In this document: piece after piece, positions 18,998 to 29,900 of the stretch
How the letters are laid out: the number at the start of each line of letters is the position of its first letter
Position numbering within the stretch: the first letter of the stretch is position 1
Assembly: GCF_030077865.1 (NCBI RefSeq)
Contig: NZ_JASDDP010000011.1
Length of the DNA stretch: 42,537 nt
Strand: one strand, 5' to 3'
Source: Mycoplasma_H phocimorsus
GTDB lineage: Bacteria > Bacillota_I > Bacilli_A > Mycoplasmatales > Metamycoplasmataceae
Program-made: the position numbers and the translations under genes
The notes under the pieces: model-generated
Told to the model about the DNA's origin: nothing
Databases searched by the model: none
The model's input: the letters and a program-made list of their open reading frames with translations, nothing else

Positions 18998-20893
18998 ATG
19001 AAACCAACTAAAATCGTTGCATTAGGTGGTGTTCAGGAGATTGGTAAAGCTACATTATTAGTAGAACAAGAAGATAATATTCTACTAATAGATGCTGGTA
19101 TTAAATTTGCTGACATGTTTTCTACAGGAGTAAAGGGTATTATCCCTGATTATTCTTATTTGAATACACCTGGCAAGAAACCACTAGGAATAATTATTAC
19201 TCATGGACATGAGGATCATATTGGTGGCGTTGTTTACGCCTTAAAACAAACATCAATTAATAGAATTATTGCTCCAAGAATAGCAATATCTTACTTAAAA
19301 CTGAAAATGCAAGAGCATGGAATTAGAAGAGAAATTGAATTTATTGAATTGGACAAAAATACTGACTTTAATTTAGGCCCTTTCCGAATAGATGTTTGAA
19401 CTGCTCAACACTCAATTCCAGATGCGTTTGGAATTAGATTAACTACTGAAAACGGTTCAATTATGTGTACTGGTGACTTTAGGTTTGATTATCGTCCTAT
19501 TGGTAATTTGACAGATTTTACAAAATTAAAACAAATAGGCGATCAAGGTTTGACTGTTCTTTTATCTGATTCAACAAATGCTATGAGACCGTATCATTCG
19601 CCTAGCGAATTGGACATTTTATTTGATATAGAAAAATACATGAGATCTGCTGAAAAGAAAATTATTGTTACTGCTTTTGCTTCAAACCTAACAAGAATGA
19701 AAGCAATAATTAATCTTGGTATTAAACTTAAGAAGAAAATTTGTATTTTTGGTCGTTCAATGGTTAATAGTGTTGATATTGGTAGAAAACTAAATTATAT
19801 TGATGTTCCAGATGATTTATTTATTAATAAAAAACAAATTAATGATTATAATGACAATGAATTATTAATTATTACTACTGGTTCACAAGGTGAAGAATTG
19901 GCTGCTTTAGCTAAAATGTCAAATAATAAACATCCACAAGTTCAAATAAAAAATAAAGATTTAATTTTATTTTCAAGTTCACCAATTCCTGGTAACAGAA
20001 TTAAGATTGAACTTTTAATTAATAAATTATGTAAATTAGGCGCAATTGTTAAAGAAAATGGTGTAGATGGTTATTTACATACTTCAGGTCATGCTTATAA
20101 AGATGAACATGCTAAAATATTCCAATTAACAAAACCAAAATACTTTTTGCCTTACCACGGTGAATATCGTATGTCTGTTGTTCATGGTGAATCTGCCGTT
20201 AATAACGGAGTTAATAAAAAGAATGTGATGATACCTAAACTAGGAGTTCCATTCTACATGATTAATAATAATTTAATGGAAGCAGATAATGAAAGAATTA
20301 ATGTGGGGCCAATTTATATTGACGGTAATACAGCATTAGAATCAGATTCTAAAGTATTAAATGAAAGACATAGACTTGGTAATAATGGATTCGTTTATAT
20401 TATTTTATCAATTGATAAAAAAAATAATAGTATTGTTGGAAAACCAAGCTTAGTTTCTAGAGGAACATTTTATACTAAAAATAATGAAGATGTTATTAAT
20501 GAGGCTAAAAAAATTGCTCATGGAGCCGTTTTATATACAATTAAAAATACAAATGATTGAGATGTCATTAAGTTAAAAGCATTAATAATTCAAAGATTGC
20601 AAGCTTTCTTCTATAAACAAAAAAGAAGAAATCCAATTATAGTTCCGGTTATTTTGTTTACTGAAAATGAAATTAGTGAAGAAATTAATCAATTATCTGT
20701 AGAACTAATTGAAAAAGGAAAAGAAAAAGTTATTGAAAAAGAAAAAGCTGTTAAAACTTTTTCTGCTGCACAACAAAAAATTCTCGCGTCATTAAAGCAA
20801 GAAATGATTTATGATAATCCTGATGGTGATTTTGATGATGAAGATGAAGAGGATTTAAGAGATCTTCATGAATATGATGAAGACGATATATAA
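18998..20893 (+). CDS. rnj: Ribonuclease J family protein
   Basis: Predicted 631-aa metallo-beta-lactamase/beta-CASP ribonuclease, the main 5' exonuclease and endonuclease class of RNA decay and processing in Gram-positive bacteria. The metal site is HGHEDHIGG (H69, H71, D73, H74), followed by CTGDFRFD, the beta-CASP segment FASNLTRM and TSGHAYKDE near the end of the core. Family members have about 555 residues. The extra length is at the C-terminus, which ends in a very acidic tail (DFDDEDEEDL and more). ATG 18998 has an AAGGAGA Shine-Dalgarno sequence. The stop codon lies in the stem of a shared terminator. Whether it corresponds to J1 or J2 cannot be told. Confidence 0.93.
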
Positions 20894-20917
20894 AAACACA
20901 GCGCCTGCTGTGTTTTT
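20892..20917. terminator. Bidirectional terminator between rnj and deoB
   Basis: A perfect 11-bp stem (AAAAACACAGC with GCTGTGTTTTT) with a GCCT loop. It has T-runs on both strands and serves two convergent genes. The rnj stop codon overlaps it. Confidence 0.85.
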
Positions 20918-20920
20918 ATA

Positions 20921-22111
20921 TTATATTAATTGATCATAAATATCTTCGCCAGTGGTTTCAATTGGGTCAATGCCAAAGTTTCTTGCAACGATATTACCTG
21001 TTGTGCCAAGACCTACAAGTGGTCTATCAAAAGCTTTAGGATGTTTAAACATTTTTGAATATACAGTTAATGGTAAAAATTCTCTTGTATGATTAAATCC
21101 TGGATAAGAAGGATCATTGCCATGATCAGAAGTAACAATTAATAAATCATTTTCTTTCATAGCATTAATTAATTTTCCTAATTTAATATCAAATGTAGAA
21201 ATGTTTTCAGCATATCCTGAAATATTTCTTCTATGTCCATAGTGACTATCAAACTGAACTAAATTAGTAAATATAAATTCATTGCTTGTATTTTTCATTA
21301 CTAATTCAATTGTTTGATCCATATTTTCAGCATCTGATTTTGTAGGGTATTTTTCATCAATTCCACTGCCTACATAAATATCATTAATTTTACCTACTGA
21401 AATAACTTTAATACCTTTTTCTTGCAATTTATTTAAAATTGTAGTGTCTGGTGTATTCGCATAATCATGTCTATTAAATGTTCTTGTATAGTTTCCTTTT
21501 TCACCAATATATGGTCTAGCAATAATTCTACCAACATTTCATTCTGGTCTTGAAGAACATATTCTTCTTGCTTCCTTCGCATATCTATATAGATTGTCTA
21601 ATCCTGTTCATTCCTCATGAGCACATATTTGTAAAACTGAATCAAATGAAGTATAAACAATAATTGATCCATTTTCTTTTTCTTCATGAGCTAATTCATC
21701 AATAATTGTAGTTCCTGAAGCGCTTTTATTACCAACAATTTTTCTTCCGTCAAATGCTTTTGAAAGCTCATTAATTAATTCTTGAGGAAATCCGTTTTCA
21801 AAAAATGTTGGAAATGGAACTTCAGTTTTAATTCCCATCATTTCTCAATGACCTGCTAATGTATCTTTAGCATTTGAAACTTCTTGAATTTTTGCTACAT
21901 AAGCAATTGGATTTTTAACAGGCATAACATTATGAATTTTCGCGATATTAGCAATACCCATATCCCTTCATGTTTTAATTTTAAAGTTTTCGTCTTTTGA
22001 AGCTGAATATAATGTATTAGCTCCTTCATCACCAAATTTCTTTTGGTCTTTATCAGGCCCAATTCCTAATGAATCAGTAACAATCATAATAATACGATTA
22101 AATTTTTGCAT
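20921..22111 (-). CDS. deoB: Phosphopentomutase
   Basis: Predicted 396-aa enzyme of the alkaline-phosphatase superfamily that interconverts (deoxy)ribose 1-phosphate and 5-phosphate in nucleoside salvage. It begins with the metal-binding MIVTDSLGIG (Asp), has DTLAGHWEMMG with the phospho-acceptor Thr, and ends with the metal cluster TSDHGNDPSYPGFNHTREFLPL. The insert domain after residue 100 has the DeoB pattern, and the length matches DeoB (about 390-400 aa), not the 510-aa cofactor-independent phosphoglycerate mutase. AAGGAGA precedes the ATG at 22111. It stands alone, converging on rnj. Confidence 0.95.
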
Positions 22112-22219
22112 TTCTTCTCCTTATGTATTAAAATTATAATATGTTTTATTATTAATTGTTAATAAGATAATTATGATAAGTTTTTAAAGGAAATGCTTTA
22201 AAAAAATTAAAAATTTTTA

Positions 22220-22246
22220 TTGAAATAAAAAAATTGTTTATATAAT
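22220..22246 (+). promoter_or_regulatory. Promoter of the tRNA-Leu/tRNA-Lys pair
   Basis: A perfect TATAAT at 22241-22246 and TTGAAA at 22220-22225, with a 15-nt spacer, which is slightly short. It lies 14 nt before tRNA-Leu. Confidence 0.5.
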
Positions 22247-22259
22247 AATATAGCTAATA

Positions 22260-22345
22260 GCCTAAGTGGCGGAATGGTAGACGCAAGGGACTTAAAATCC
22301 CTCGGAGGTTACTCTGTGCTGGTTCAAGTCCAGTCTTAGGCACCA
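22260..22345 (+). tRNA. tRNA-Leu (UAA)
   Basis: An 86-nt class II tRNA with a long variable arm and encoded CCA. The acceptor GCCTAAG pairs with CTTAGGC. The anticodon loop CTTAAAA has anticodon TAA, which reads UUA, the dominant Leu codon here. T-loop GGTTCAAGTCC is standard. Confidence 0.96.
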
Positions 22346-22350
22346 TAGAT

Positions 22351-22426
22351 GCGTCTTTAGCTCAGCAGGTAGAGCAAATGGCTTTTAACCATTGGGTCAG
22401 AGGTTCGAATCCTCTAAGACGTACCA
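22351..22426 (+). tRNA. tRNA-Lys (UUU)
   Basis: A 76-nt tRNA with encoded CCA, 5 nt after tRNA-Leu. The anticodon loop CTTTTAA has anticodon TTT. The acceptor GCGTCTT pairs with AAGACGT, with a G-U pair at position 1-72. It decodes AAA/AAG and is co-transcribed with tRNA-Leu. Confidence 0.95.
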
Positions 22427-22444
22427 TATTGCAAAAGCAGCCTT

Positions 22445-22470
22445 AAATCTAACTTTGGTTAGATTTTTTT
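22445..22470 (+). terminator. Terminator of the tRNA-Leu/tRNA-Lys transcript
   Basis: AAATCTAAC pairs with GTTAGATTT around TTTG, followed by T. Confidence 0.85.
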
Positions 22471-22481
22471 ATAGTTTTTTT

Positions 22482-22508
22482 AAAAAAAAATCAGAGCGTC
22501 GCTCTGAT
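22482..22508 (-). terminator. Terminator of tmRNA
   Basis: On the minus strand ATCAGAGC pairs with GCTCTGAT around a 3-nt loop, directly after the tmRNA CCA, followed by a run of T. Confidence 0.85.
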
Positions 22509-22509
22509 A

Positions 22510-22894
22510 TGGTGGAGATGCCGGGAGTCGAACCCGGGTCCGCATAAAAATATTATAATTAATTCTACAGTTTAGTTTATTTCAATTTTACTAATTATTA
22601 TTGACAAATAAACAATTCAAATAATAATAGTCAGTGTAATTTAATTAATTAGTGACACTAAATATACTAATTAACGATCTCTAACCCTATTAATTTATTC
22701 GAGAATTATAAACTAATAACTTGCTATCAATTAAACGAAAGCAAGATTTGCATAACCGCTATTTGCGATCATTAATTTTGAGTATTTAAACTCTTTGTTT
22801 TCTTCTGTTCCATTTAGGAATGCCTAGTGCCTTATAGTCTGCAGACTACTGCCTTAATTACATACCTAATATACGTCGAAACCATTACATCCCC
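22510..22894 (-). ncRNA. ssrA: tmRNA (SsrA)
   Basis: A 385-nt transfer-messenger RNA that rescues stalled ribosomes and tags unfinished proteins. The 5' end has GGGGATGTAATGGTTTCGAC and the 3' end has the tRNA-like T-arm (GGGTTCGACTCCC) with encoded CCA. The tag frame runs from GGA (22811-22809) to TAA (22733-22731), 26 residues. It starts GTEENKEFKYS and ends YANLAFV. The start resembles the GT-K-beginning tag known from M. pulmonis, and the nonpolar end fits a protease signal. The resume codon is inferred from that likeness. A TATAAT-like box lies about 15 nt before the 5' end. The rRNA-like pseudoknots are very AT-rich. Confidence 0.95.
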
Positions 22895-22927
22895 AAAAAA
22901 AGTATATTATAATTATATTATAATTAC

Positions 22928-24082
22928 TTATTCATCGCTAAAACTATCTAATACTATTTTAATTTCGTTAATATGTTTAAACGCCTTTTTAATATTAAGT
23001 AATCTATCTGAAAATGAAAGTGAATTTTCTTTTAAATATAAATTTATATTTTTAATAACTTTAAAATCAGAGTCAATTTTTTTAATAAATTTTTTGTCAA
23101 TATTAATATTCTCGTGTTTAATTTTATATAAAAATAATGATATATTTTCTTTCGCTTCCTTATATACTTCAAATCAATTAATTTGTTCTACGATTTTTTT
23201 TGCTCTTTTTTCAATATATAACATCAACTTAATTTCATTTAAATTTTTAACTAAGTTAGCTGAAATGTCTTTTAATTTACTTAAATGTTGTTCCTTAAAA
23301 TCGGTTTTTTTATTTTCTAAAGTTTTTTTAAAGTTATTTAAAAGTATATATATTTTTGAAGAAGGAATTACTTCTTTTAATAGTTTGTCAGCTTCTGTTT
23401 TTAATGATTCAAATAAAAATTTTTCATACTCATCACATCAATTAATTTCATTAATAAGAAATTTTATTTTCTTGTTAATGAAAAGTATTTCTTCATTTTT
23501 ATGTTTAAAATTTGTATGTTCACTTTCAATAAAATTTAATTGAGAATATAATGAGTTAATTTCATTTTTGAAATAATTTATTCTTATAAATTTTTTTGTT
23601 TCTACAAACTCTGATATCAAACTTAATATTTTTTTATTTTTAAATAAATTGTTTGAAAATTGACTTACTTGCATTAAAAGCCAATCAAATTCAACTTCAA
23701 ATTTATTTATAAAATTATTAATATTTTTTTCAAGTTTTTTAAATTCAAATATTTTTTTGCATGCTCAAAACAATCTAAAATTATTTAAATTCTTATTATT
23801 TATAAGTCATAAATATTTTTCTAATTCATTACTTAACTCATTAGCTTGTTTGCTATAAGTAAAAATTAAACTTGTATTTTTTTCAGAAATTAATAATTCA
23901 TTATAAATAAGGCCACAATGTTTATTGATAATTTTTAGCCTTAAAATATCTTTATTGCTTTTTATTTGGCTTTTTTGTATATATTTATTTAAATATATAT
24001 TTATTGATATGAAAAAAAATAGCAATATGACTGCGCTTGCTAATATTATTAATAAAACTATTTTAATATTGCTAGATTTCAT
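22928..24082 (-). CDS. Membrane-anchored coiled-coil protein, EzrA-like layout
   Basis: Predicted 384-aa protein with one N-terminal transmembrane segment (about residues 7-30, KIVLLIILASAVILLFFFIS) followed by about 350 residues of lysine- and asparagine-rich helix with coiled-coil character. This is the layout of EzrA, the negative regulator of FtsZ rings in Firmicutes, which is longer (about 560 aa). No motif confirms this, so it is only an analogy. Its start overlaps the end of rsmD by 11 nt, and tmRNA lies downstream with its own promoter across the stop. The function is not known. Confidence 0.65.
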
Positions 24083-24623
24083 TAAATGATTTTGTTAAGT
24101 AGAATATTGTAGTAAGTCCATAATTTTTTTCTGAAAGAATTTCATAACCATCTAAGTTAATATCTTTCTTTCTTCTTGTTTCTACTATAACAATCCCTTC
24201 AGGTTCAAGAATAGATCTATTCTTAATAATATTTAAACTCTTATTATAAGCGGATATATCATCATAAGGAGGATCAATAAAAATTACTGAGTATGTTTCA
24301 GTAGTTAAATATAAATAATCAAGAAAATCTTTACAAAATAAATTAACGTTTTTGAGTTTTAAAAGATCAATATTTTGTTTTATAACATTACAAATATCTA
24401 TGCCTTTTTCAACAAAATCAACAAATTCATAACCATTACTAACAGCTTCTATTCCCATAGCACCAGTTCCAGCAAAAAGATCTAAAAATCTTTTTTTATT
24501 TTCATTAAATCTTAAATAATTAAAAATTGCTTCTCTAATTCTATGCTGTGTTGGTCTTATTTTTTTATTAATATGGCTGATTAATTTTCTATGCCTTAAC
24601 TCGCCTGAAATAATTTTTATCAT
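24072..24623 (-). CDS. rsmD: 16S rRNA (guanine-966-N2) methyltransferase RsmD
   Basis: Predicted 183-aa SAM-dependent methyltransferase for G966 of 16S rRNA. It begins MIKIISGELRHRKL and has RPTQHRIREAIFNYL, the SAM site DLFAGTGAMGIEA at about residues 48-60, and the catalytic IFIDPPYDD near 115. Length is normal. No Shine-Dalgarno sequence precedes ATG 24623, and a -10-like TATTAT lies only about 10 nt away, so the mRNA is probably leaderless. It diverges from def, with 46 bp between them. Confidence 0.94.
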   Translation of the reverse strand: MIKIISGELRHRKLISHINKKIRPTQHRIREAIFNYLRFNENKKRFLDLFAGTGAMGIEAVSNGYEFVDFVEKGIDICNVIKQNIDLLKLKNVNLFCKDFLDYLYLTTETYSVIFIDPPYDDISAYNKSLNIIKNRSILEPEGIVIVETRRKKDINLDGYEILSEKNYGLTTIFYLTKSFNEI

Positions 24624-24669
24624 AATATATATAATAGTATATTAATTATATTAATATATAATAATTATT
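24624..24669. promoter_or_regulatory. Divergent promoters of rsmD and def, probably leaderless
   Basis: This 46-bp region is almost pure A and T. On the plus strand TATAAT at 24657-24662 puts the transcription start at about 24669-24670, on the ATG of def. On the minus strand a TATTAT lies about the same distance from the rsmD ATG. Neither gene has a Shine-Dalgarno sequence. Confidence 0.55.
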
Positions 24670-25218
24670 ATGTTTAAAGTAAAATTAGTTGAATTACCAG
24701 AAAAGATTTTAAGAGAAAAAAGCAAGGATGTGCCACTTCCTTTATCTGTTGAAGACATTGAATTAGCAGAAAAAATGATTTGACATGTTACAGATTCGCA
24801 AAAAGAAGGAAGTCAGTTTCGTGCTGCTGTTGGAGTTGCAGCAATTCAATATGGAATTCCAAAAAAAATGTTTTATTTTAGAGTTCCTGATAATGATGGA
24901 AAAATTATTGTCGAAGATTTAATGATAAATCCTTATTTTGAAGCATATAGTGATTATAAGTTGGCACTAAATACAGGGGAAGGCTGCTTGTCAGTAAATG
25001 AAAAATGGCCTAATCAAGAAGGTTATATTTATCGACCTGCTAGGGTTATTCTAAAAGGATATTCATATCTTACAAAAAAAGATGTAACGCATGATTTAAG
25101 TGGTTATGCTGCAATTGTTGCTGGGCATGAAATGGATCACTTAAATGGTATGTTATTTATTGATAGAATAAATCGTAAAGATCCTTTTTATAAACCTAAA
25201 AATTCTGAATTGATATAA
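24670..25218 (+). CDS. def: Peptide deformylase
   Basis: Predicted 182-aa iron/zinc enzyme that removes the N-formyl group from new proteins. All three motifs are present: GVAAIQYG (motif 1, usually GVGLAAPQ-x-G; the key Gln is kept), EGCLSV with the metal Cys, and HEMDHLNG with two metal His and the catalytic Glu. The change in motif 1 is a mild departure from the consensus. The start at ATG 24670 has no Shine-Dalgarno sequence. A terminator hairpin follows 1 nt after the stop codon. Confidence 0.95.
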
Positions 25219-25219
25219 T

Positions 25220-25255
25220 AAAAATAGCGAAATAAATTTTGCTATTTTTATTATT
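25220..25255. terminator. Terminator after def
   Basis: AAAAATAGC (25220-25228) pairs with GCTATTTTT (25241-25249) around a 12-nt loop with T-rich flanks on both strands. It can also end the minus-strand lipoprotein transcript. Confidence 0.7.
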
Positions 25256-25287
25256 TTTTATTTTATATGCGTTTAAAAACATAATAA

Positions 25288-26623
25288 TTAGTTGTCAGAA
25301 TTGTTTTCAATTCAATTTTTTATTGTATCAGGCGTAATAATATCAGTAATTTTAAGTTTATTACCATTTCCGTTAGATAATAATCCTCACCCTCAACTTA
25401 ATATATTACCTAATCCTCATAGATTTGGAATTGATATATATAATTCGTTTTTTTCAGAAAATCATTTTACTATATTAAAAAGAAAATTATACAAAGTGTC
25501 TAGTTTATCATTATATTTATCTTTATTTTTATTAATTTTATCTCTTAAAACAGTAATAAGTTTTTCAAATATAGTTAAAAACCCTTTTTTTTCATTATTA
25601 AAAATGTTTTTTCCATTTCCTATTATCATATCTACAACTTTTTTTATTGTATTTGAGCCTGAAAAAAATGTTGTTATTTGTGGTAAAAGATTTTTATTAT
25701 TATTTGAGTTTACAAAAAACATATCAATATCACTAAACTCGGGGAAGGTTTTGAATTTATCTTTTTCATCTGAAACTTTTTTTAACAATTTTAAAAACTC
25801 TTCTAAAATTGTTCCGCCATTATCATCTTCAAGTATTTGAAGCAAATATGATATCGGATTATTTTTAATATCTAATTCCCCATTTTTGCCAAAATCTTTT
25901 GCTCATCCTTCTATTTCATCTTTACTTATAATGTTTTCAATTTTTTCTTTATCAAAAATAATTTCTTTTGCTTTTCCTAATAAAAAATCAATAAGTTTTT
26001 TATTTTCATAATCATTTTCTTTATATAAATAAAAAATTAAATTTTTAAATGAATCTTTAAAATCTACATTAATGTTTTTATATTTTAAATATGTTTTAAA
26101 AGCAAGATCAGTAAAATAAGCTTTAGTTTTGTGTAATGGATCTCTATTATACTTAAATAAATATATGCCGGCCCCAATAACACCTCCCGCTACTAAAAGA
26201 GCTGAAATTGTTGAACCCGCTATAATATATGCATTTTTCTTTTTATTAGCTGCTTCTAATTCTTTTTTTCTTAGTGTTTGTTTTGCTTTTTTCTTTCAAG
26301 TTGTAAATATATTTTAGATTTTAAAATTGTATTAATATCAGATTTTTTTCTTTTTCTTCTTCAATATTTTCAAAATTATTTTTTTCTACTAAATTTGAAT
26401 AAATGGTTGAAAAATTATTTAATTGTTGATTATCTTTTATTAGACCAAAAATTAAATCTTGCTTATTATTAAATTTAAACTTATTTTTTTCTTGATTAAT
26501 TAGTTTCTTGCTAATTTCTTTTTGCGCTTCTTTTTTATTTATATTTAAATTACAACTAACAATAGTAGTTGATAATCCTATTACACTTGAAAAAAGAAAT
26601 GCTAATTTATGCTTTTTAATCAT
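25288..26623 (-). pseudogene. Frameshifted lipoprotein gene (or phase-variable)
   Basis: On the minus strand ATG 26623 has a good Shine-Dalgarno sequence (AAAGGATATT) and opens a lipoprotein: basic start, hydrophobic stretch, and a lipobox ending at Cys24 (TTIVSC). This frame stops at 26321. Two other frames carry on: KSDINTILKSKIYLQLERKK, then KKKAKQTLRKKELEAANKKK followed by a transmembrane segment (NAYIIAGSTISALLVAGG...) and about 310 more residues to the stop at 25288. The third frame has no good start codon. The frame changes coincide with T7 at 26343-26349 and T6 at 26287-26292. One gene of about 445 codons broken by two indels is the simplest reading; slipped-strand switching or homopolymer sequencing error are alternatives. 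Function unknown. Confidence 0.6.
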
Positions 26624-26677
26624 AATATCCTTTCAAATAAAGGCGCAAAATTTACACTTTTAAAAAAATAAATTAAC

Positions 26678-26683
26678 ATTATA
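26678..26683 (-). promoter_or_regulatory. -10 box of the lipoprotein gene
   Basis: A perfect TATAAT on the minus strand, about 55 nt before the lipoprotein ATG. No convincing -35 box was identified. Confidence 0.35.
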
Positions 26684-26793
26684 CTATTAAAAAAAATTAA
26701 TAAAAAAATATTTAAGAATTTATAAATATTAGATTGTTTTGATACATAAATATTATTAAATTACATATTTTTGTTTTGTTAATTTTTAATAAA

Positions 26794-26834
26794 ACTTCAT
26801 TATTTATTGTTGATTTTACAATAAATAATGAAGT
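26794..26834. repeat. Perfect 17-bp inverted repeat
   Basis: 26794-26810 (ACTTCATTATTTATTGT) pairs perfectly with 26818-26834 around a 7-nt loop. On the minus strand GTTTTATT follows. It lies 40-80 nt past the main rpoC terminator and may be a back-up terminator. Apart from this, 26624-26915 holds only the lipoprotein promoter region and the rpoC terminator. Confidence 0.6.
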
Positions 26835-26876
26835 AAATTATATTGTTTTATGCATAACAAGCAATTAGTCATTTTT

Positions 26877-26906
26877 AATAAAAAACTTGAACATTGCTGT
26901 TCAAGT
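26877..26906 (-). terminator. Terminator of the rpoB-rpoC operon
   Basis: On the minus strand ACTTGAAC pairs with GTTCAAGT around a 6-nt loop, followed by TTTTTTATT. It starts 10 nt past the rpoC stop. Confidence 0.85.
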
Positions 26907-26915
26907 TAAATTTAA

Positions 26916-29900
26916 TTATTCCTCATCTTCAAGATCATCAATATAACTATCCAACTGTTCCTCTTCAGTAGCAATTTTGCTAATAAATTCACGCATATTT
27001 TCTGGATAGTAATCTACATTAATATCTTCAATATCCTCTTCTTCATTTTCTTCTGTTTCTGCAATTTCAAATATTTTATCTTTAAAGTATTCGGCAGGGT
27101 TTTTAATATCATATTTTGATTCAGGTTCATAATTTGCATTAGTTCCAGCAGGAATTTTATGACCAAGAATAATATTTTCTTTTAGACCTTGCAATGTATC
27201 TACTTGATTAGAAATTGAAGCATTAACAAGAATTTTAGCAGTTTCTTGATATGAAGCAGCTGCTAAGAATGAACTTGAAAGTAAAGGAGTTTGTTTAGCA
27301 CCTTTAATTACAGGCTCACCATATGGAGGTCTTAAGTTTTTAGCAATTAATTCTCCAGCTTCTTTTTCATATTCATGAATATCTACTAAATTACCAGCAA
27401 AAAATTTAGAATCACCAGCGTATTGAATAAATACTTTTGAAAGCATTTGGCGAATAATAATTTCAATATACTTATCACTAATTGCAATACCTTGCATACG
27501 ATATAATTTTTGAATTTCTTTTAATAAATAATTCTGTACTGTTTTTGAGTCTGTAACTTCAAGAAGTTTTTTAAGAATAATTGGCCCTTCAATAATTTTT
27601 TGACCAGGTTTAACGATATCACCAACTTTAACTCTAATTCTTCTATTGGTTCTAAATGGAATTTTTTCATATTTACTTTCACCATTTACGTTATATTTAA
27701 TAGTAATTAAAGATTTGTTTGAAACAATATTTTTGTTATCTTTCGATTTGATTTCTTCAATTGATTCAATTACACCAGGATACTTAGCAATTTCAGCTGG
27801 ACGCCCTCAAGGTTTATCATAAGCGTCAATTAACTCAATTAAACGACCAAAACCTCCTGTAATATCCTCAGCATCGGCAACCCCTCCAGTATGGAATGTA
27901 CGCATAGTTAACTGTGTACCAGGCTCACCAATTGATTGAGCCGCAATAATACCAACTGCCTCTCCAATTGAAACAATTTTGTTTGTTGCTAAATCTTTAC
28001 CAAAGCATTTTTTACATACACCATTTGTTGTATGACATGAAAGAATTGATCTAATTTGCAATTCATTTACTCTCATTACATCAGAAATATAATATGCTAA
28101 TTCATCTGTAATTAATTGATTAGGTTCAAGAATAATTTTTCCATTTTCGCCATATAAATATTGAGCAGAAAATCTTCCCTCTATTCTTTCCTTGAAAGGA
28201 ACAATAATTGTATTTGTTTTTGTATCAATAATATTTTTAATTAGTGTACCAATATCTGATCCACAATCATCTTCTCTAACTACGATTGATTGAGCAACAT
28301 CAACTAAACGACGTGTTAAATATCCTGACTTGGCAGTGTTAAGCGCTGTATCAGTTAGACCTTTACGAGCCCCGTGAGTTGATGAATAAAATTCATAAGC
28401 TGATAGCCCTTCAAGAAATGAAGCCTTAACTGGAACTTCAACTGTTGAACGAACAACTCTTTCATTTTCAGCATCAGCCTTAAGGGTTTTGGCGTTATTT
28501 GCCATAAGCCCCCGCATACCAGCAAGCTGAACAAAGTTTGAAATTTTACCACGAGCTCCTGATTTCATCATCATAAATAATGAATTGTCAGGGTGATGTG
28601 AAGTAATTTTTTGTAATTCTTTTTGAATTTCATCTTTAACTTTTGTTCATTTTTCAATAGTTAGTTCATATCTTTCATCATCAGTTAAAAGCCCGTCATT
28701 ATAAGCTTCTTTAAGCTTTTCAATATAACTTTCTCCATCCTTAATAAAGTTTTCTTTATTATGAAGGGTAATAATATCTGAAATAGCAATTGATGTTCCT
28801 GATTTTGTTGAATAATTAAATCCAAGATCTTTCATACCATCTAAAATTGTAGCTACTACATTTGTATATTTGAATCAAACATTTTCTAATATTGTCACAT
28901 AATCTTTTATAGACATTAACATATCTAATTTTTGTTTACGTTTTTCATCATTTAATCTTACAAACTCTTTATAAATAAACTCTTTTAAAATATCAACATG
29001 ACGTTCATTAATTTTTTCGCCTTTTAAATTTCTGATATTAGCTAATTTTTCTACTCATACATCTTTTTCATAGTAATTATCAAGTGTAATTTCGTTTAAA
29101 ATTCTTGAAAGTGCTTCTTTTGAAATTGATGTATCATAAGTATCAAAAGCATGTCTAATAATTTTAGCAACTTCTTTTTTGCTTAATGGTCCTGAAACAG
29201 GAATTCCCTTAATAAATTCCTTAATATTTGTTCCATAGGGAGCAAAATAAGTTTGCATTACTAAATCGTTATTATGTAATGATGCAGGAGTATTGTCGAA
29301 AATAAATTCAAAATTCTTTGGAAATAAATTATTAAATATAAATCTTCCAACTGTTGAAATAATAAATCCGGGTTTATTAAATTTTCTGTCTTTTTTGACT
29401 TCTTTTGCAGGAAGTGCAATTAAAGTATGCAATGTTATAAATTTATTTTCATATGCTTTTAACATATCTTGATATGTCATAAAATATCTTCCTTCACCCT
29501 TAGCGCCACGTTGTTCCATAGTTAAGTAGTAAAGTCCAATCAACATATCCTGTGAAGGGTTAATAATTGGCTCTCCATCTTTAGGTCCAAGAATATTTCG
29601 TGAAGCAAGCATTAATTCTCTTGCTTCGCGAATTGCAATATCAGAAACAGGAACGTGAACTGCCATTTGATCACCATCAAAATCGGCATTAAAGGCTGTT
29701 GTTACAAGTGGATGAAGTTTTATGGCTTTACCTCTAATTAATACTGGCTCAAATGCTTGAATTGAAAGACGGTGTAATGTAGGGGCACGGTTTAAAAGAA
29801 CTAATTTATTTTTAATAACATTTTCTACATGAGGTCAAATAACATTTTCTCTATTTTCAATAAGTTTACGGGCCGTTTTAATTGATGCAACAACGTTTTT

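Noticed and set aside
20921..22111. Cofactor-independent phosphoglycerate mutase (gpmI)
   Set aside because: Same superfamily metal motifs, but the length (396 aa), the DSLGIG start and the SDHGNDPSYPGFNHTRE block are those of phosphopentomutase.
22827..23543. A 238-codon plus-strand frame
   Set aside because: It is antisense to the coiled-coil gene and overlaps the 5' part of tmRNA; it has no Shine-Dalgarno sequence.
25292..25840. A 182-codon plus-strand frame
   Set aside because: It is antisense to the tail of the frameshifted lipoprotein gene, which has the signal peptide, ribosome site and sensible composition.
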